From: Kiritimatiellia bacterium
GTDB lineage: Bacteria > Verrucomicrobiota > Kiritimatiellia > RFP12 > UBA3636
NCBI GenBank assembly: GCA_017450425.1
Contig: JAFSUV010000249.1
Location: 1-8,521 of the forward strand
DNA length: 8,521 nucleotides
Direction of reading: 5' to 3'
In this document: piece after piece, positions 7,385 to 8,521 of the stretch
Position numbering within the stretch: position 1 is the first letter of the stretch
Layout: each line of letters opens with the position of its first letter
Program-made: the position numbers and the translations under genes
The notes under the pieces: model-generated
What the model was told of the DNA's origin: nothing
Database searches by the model: none
Seen by the model: only the letters and a program-made list of their open reading frames with translations

Positions 7385-7413
7385 ATCCTACCATTTTTGA
7401 AAGGCTCGGACAA
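7385..7413 (-). promoter_or_regulatory. Candidate sigma-70-type promoter of the efflux operon
   Basis: Read on the minus strand, TTGTCC (7408-7413) and TAGGAT (7385-7390) are separated by exactly 17 bases and match the -35 and -10 consensus in four of six positions each. TAGGAT ends eight bases before the ATG at 7376, so the transcript would start at or within a base or two of the start codon. The AGGA within the same hexamer could instead serve as a Shine-Dalgarno sequence (nine bases from the ATG), in which case the promoter lies further upstream. Either reading supports ATG 7376 as the start. Confidence 0.45.
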
Positions 7414-7416
7414 CCT

Positions 7417-7436
7417 CGGAATCGCGGCGCATTCCG
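7417..7436. promoter_or_regulatory. Palindrome in the divergent promoter region, candidate operator
   Basis: CGGAAT (7417-7422) and ATTCCG (7431-7436) are perfect inverted half-sites separated by eight bases. The palindrome lies three bases upstream of the efflux operon's candidate -35 box and about 30 bp upstream of the response regulator's -10 box, so a dimeric regulator bound there could affect both. A third CGGAAT is at 7490-7495, and a 10-bp-spaced direct repeat CTCGGA (7405-7410, 7415-7420) overlaps the left half. The binding protein is unknown. Confidence 0.35.
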
Positions 7437-7465
7437 CCGTTTGCGCGGGGAGCGGGCTTTTCGGA

Positions 7466-7471
7466 TAGAAT
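7466..7471 (+). promoter_or_regulatory. Candidate -10 box (TAGAAT) of the response regulator gene
   Basis: TAGAAT matches the -10 consensus in five of six positions and lies 35 bases before the ATG at 7507, giving a leader of about 28 bases. The best -35 candidate is TTGCGC (7441-7446), poor and at a long 19-bp spacing. The hexamer and its flanks resemble the box upstream of pgpH. Confidence 0.45.
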
Positions 7472-7506
7472 GCGCCACGCCTTTAACGACGGAATACCGG
7501 AAAGCA

Positions 7507-8217
7507 ATGGCATTCGTGATTTTTGCGGAAGACGACGAAACGCTGCGCGACGGCATCGCGGTGGCGCTTGAAAGCGCGGGATACGAAGCGCAGGCCTGCG
7601 CCGACGGCGCGGAGGCGCTTGCCGCCGTCGGGCGCAGGAGGCCGGATTTGCTGCTCCTCGACATCATGATGCCGCGCAAGAGCGGTTTCGACGTTTGCGC
7701 GGAAGTGCGGCGGACGGATCCGGCGCTTCCCATCATTTTCCTCACCGCCAAGGCCGACGAAACGGACCAGGTGCTCGGTCTCGGCCTCGGAGCCGACGAC
7801 TTCATCGCCAAACCCTTCAGGGTGAAAGTGCTCCTTGCGCGCGTGGCGGCCGCTTTGCGGCGCGCGGCGGTTTCGTCCGGCCCGGCGGCCGGCGAATCGT
7901 TTCGCGTCGGTCGCGCCATCGTCGATGCCAGGCGCTTTTCGCTCGACCCGTGCGATGGAACGCCGGTCCAGACGCTCTCCGTGCGCGAACTCGGCCTGCT
8001 GCGCGCCTTTGCCGCGCACCCCGGCGAGGTCCTTTCGCGCGACCGTCTGCTCGACGACGTGTGGGGCGTTGATTATTCCGGCGGCCCGCGGACTCTCGAC
8101 CAGCATGTCCTTCAAGTCAGGAAAAAGCTCGGTTCCTCCGCCGATGCCATCGAAACGGTCCACCGCGCCGGCTATCGCCTCCGTTCCGCCTGTCTGGGCG
8201 ATTTGACACGGCCTTGA
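7507..8217 (+). CDS. OmpR/PhoB-family response regulator transcription factor
   Basis: The 236-residue product is a two-component response regulator. The receiver domain (1-115) has the acidic cluster E8-D9-D10, phosphoacceptor Asp52 in LLLLDIMMP, Thr80 and Lys102 in AKPF, so it should be phosphorylatable. The C-terminal winged-helix domain (about 130-230) shows the OmpR/PhoB pattern: LSVRELGLLRAFAAHPGEV, SRDRLLDDVWG, the recognition-helix segment RTLDQHVLQVRKKL, and the wing ETVHRAGYRL. The ATG has a weak purine-rich ribosome site (GGAAAG at 7499-7504). No histidine kinase follows, so the partner must be elsewhere. The gene is divergent from the efflux operon and precedes an exported protein, with three 11-bp-spaced repeats overlapping its own stop codon. 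Those repeats resemble a Pho box, so a PhoB/PhoP role is suggested, but sequence alone does not separate PhoB from other OmpR-family members. Confidence 0.93.
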   Translation: MAFVIFAEDDETLRDGIAVALESAGYEAQACADGAEALAAVGRRRPDLLLLDIMMPRKSGFDVCAEVRRTDPALPIIFLTAKADETDQVLGLGLGADDFIAKPFRVKVLLARVAAALRRAAVSSGPAAGESFRVGRAIVDARRFSLDPCDGTPVQTLSVRELGLLRAFAAHPGEVLSRDRLLDDVWGVDYSGGPRTLDQHVLQVRKKLGSSADAIETVHRAGYRLRSACLGDLTRP

Positions 8218-8230
8218 CAATTTTCTGACA
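8203..8230. promoter_or_regulatory. Three direct repeats at 11-bp spacing, Pho-box-like response-regulator site
   Basis: TTGACA at 8203-8208, TTGACA at 8214-8219 and CTGACA at 8225-8230 lie exactly 11 bp apart. The first two overlap the end of the response regulator gene. Read on the minus strand the last two repeats give TTGTCAGAAAATTGTCA, close to the enterobacterial Pho box CTGTCA-N5-CTGTCA; read on the plus strand they resemble the TT(A/T/C)ACA repeats bound by Bacillus PhoP. OmpR/PhoB-family dimers bind such 10-11-bp direct repeats. The array lies 105 bp upstream of the exported-protein start at 8335. TTGACA is also the -35 consensus, so a simple promoter element is the main alternative. 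Confidence 0.5.
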
Positions 8231-8250
8231 ACTTTTTCGCTGCGGAGTGT

Positions 8251-8256
8251 TTCAAT
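8251..8256 (+). promoter_or_regulatory. Possible -10 box for the exported-protein gene
   Basis: TTCAAT matches the -10 consensus in four of six positions and lies 20 bp after the last 11-bp repeat (CTGACA). That spacing is long for a normal -35/-10 pair but tolerable for an activator-dependent promoter in which the bound regulator replaces the -35 contact. Start would be near 8263. Weak evidence. Confidence 0.25.
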
Positions 8257-8264
8257 TGGAAATG

Positions 8265-8311
8265 CGGCGGGGCCGAAGCCCGTCCGCCGACAGCCGGCTT
8301 GTTTTGGCCGG
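8265..8311 (+). promoter_or_regulatory. Structured 5' leader: two predicted hairpins before the exported-protein gene
   Basis: CGGCGG (8265-8270) pairs with CCGCCG (8284-8289), and inside it GGC (8271-8273) pairs with GCC (8278-8280) around a CGAA loop, leaving a three-base bulge: about nine GC-rich pairs. A second, weaker stem pairs CCGGC (8294-8298) with GCCGG (8307-8311). Neither is followed by a run of T, so an intrinsic terminator for the response regulator is unlikely. They would form the 5' end of the downstream mRNA and end 10 bases before its ribosome site. Confidence 0.3.
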
Positions 8312-8320
8312 AACTCAACC

Positions 8321-8327
8321 AAAGGGA
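8321..8327 (+). promoter_or_regulatory. Ribosome binding site that fixes the start at 8335
   Basis: AAAGGGA ends seven bases before the ATG at 8335. An ATG at 8330 is too close to it and opens only a two-codon frame (ATG ACA TGA, 8330-8338) that overlaps the real start, so 8335 is chosen. Confidence 0.6.
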
Positions 8328-8334
8328 ACATGAC

Positions 8335-8521
8335 ATGAAAATTGCCGCAACATTCGAAGCCGCCGCGCTTACGGCGCTCATTGCCTCCGCCGTGTCGGCG
8401 ACGGCATCAGGCAGGCCGGAAACCGCCGCATTCCCGTTCAGGGAAAGCATCGCCGCCGGCGGCACCTACGCCGCAGGCTCCACGGCCGGCACGAATTTCG
8501 TGGTGTCGGGCAGCATCTCCA
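8335..8521 (+). CDS. Exported protein, N-terminal fragment; possibly a phosphate-binding PstS-like protein
   Basis: Only 62 residues lie inside the window; the frame is open at the right edge. Residues 1-25 look like a Sec signal peptide (MKIAATFE, then an Ala/Leu/Ile core, probable cleavage after about SAVSA or ATASG), although Glu8 just before the core is unusual. The mature part starts GRPETAAFPF and contains NFVVSGSIS at the end. A strand followed by SGS/GSS near the mature N-terminus is what phosphate-binding proteins (PstS) show at their first phosphate-contacting loop, and the gene follows a PhoB-like regulator and a Pho-box-like array. That identification is an inference from a very short stretch; a surface or autotransporter-type Gly/Ser/Ala-rich protein remains an equal alternative. 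Gene reality is supported by a good ribosome binding site. Confidence 0.65.
   Translation, partial: MKIAATFEAAALTALIASAVSATASGRPETAAFPFRESIAAGGTYAAGSTAGTNFVVSGSIS

Noticed and set aside
5625..7400. Long plus-strand open frame (591 codons) opposite the outer-membrane factor
   Set aside because: Composition is dominated by Arg, Ala, Gly and Val without any domain signature; the opposite strand encodes a clear TolC-like protein with lipobox and operon overlap.
7036..7506. Earlier start for the response regulator in the same frame
   Set aside because: The added residues run antisense through the outer-membrane factor gene and are not receiver-like; MAFVIFAEDD at 7507 is the normal start of a receiver domain.
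7377..7919. Upstream extension of the outer-membrane factor frame through the promoter region and antisense to the response regulator
   Set aside because: It would bury the lipobox and signal peptide inside the protein and overlaps a well-supported divergent gene.
8265..8289. Hairpin as an intrinsic terminator of the response regulator gene
   Set aside because: No T tract follows the stem; it is more likely part of the next gene's leader.

Overview
The window is GC-rich (very strong G/C bias at third codon positions, so nearly every gene has long empty 'shadow' frames opposite it) and comes from a Gram-negative-type bacterium: it encodes an outer-membrane TolC-like lipoprotein, a periplasmic adaptor and a secretion or pilus ATPase. 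A PgpH-type c-di-AMP phosphodiesterase directly upstream of ybeY, and TAGAAT-like -10 boxes, fit a PVC-group organism (Verrucomicrobiota/Kiritimatiellota-like). That taxonomic guess is inference and weak. No rRNA, tRNA, CRISPR array, insertion sequence or phage gene was seen.

Left part (about 1-3307, + strand): the C-terminal 360 residues of a GspE/PilB secretion ATPase; then, after 50 bp with its own -10-like box, a PgpH-family membrane HD phosphohydrolase that has lost the usual large extracytoplasmic domain; then ybeY (endoribonuclease/rRNA maturation factor), which overlaps the end of pgpH by 23 nt. ybeY carries substitutions at two positions normally conserved in its active site.

Middle part (3308-7376, - strand): a tightly overlapping three-gene operon, transcribed leftward as outer-membrane factor -> periplasmic adaptor -> MacB/LolD-type ABC ATPase, with 4-bp ATGA stop/start overlaps at both junctions. 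The FtsX/MacB-type permease that normally completes such a machine is absent; the ATPase gene ends exactly against ybeY with no base between the two stop codons.

Right part (7377-8521): a 130-bp divergent promoter region with a candidate promoter on each strand and a 6-8-6 palindrome; an OmpR/PhoB-type response regulator; and the start of an exported protein. Between the last two, three TGACA cores spaced exactly 11 bp apart form a site very like a Pho box. The PhoB-like regulator, the Pho-box-like array and an exported protein whose mature N-terminus contains a 'VVSGS' motif like that of phosphate-binding proteins together suggest a Pho-regulon locus (regulator, then possibly pstS). No histidine kinase is in the window.

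There is no gene-free stretch over 300 bases. The gaps are 1085-1134, 7377-7506 and 8218-8334, and all three hold candidate regulatory signals.
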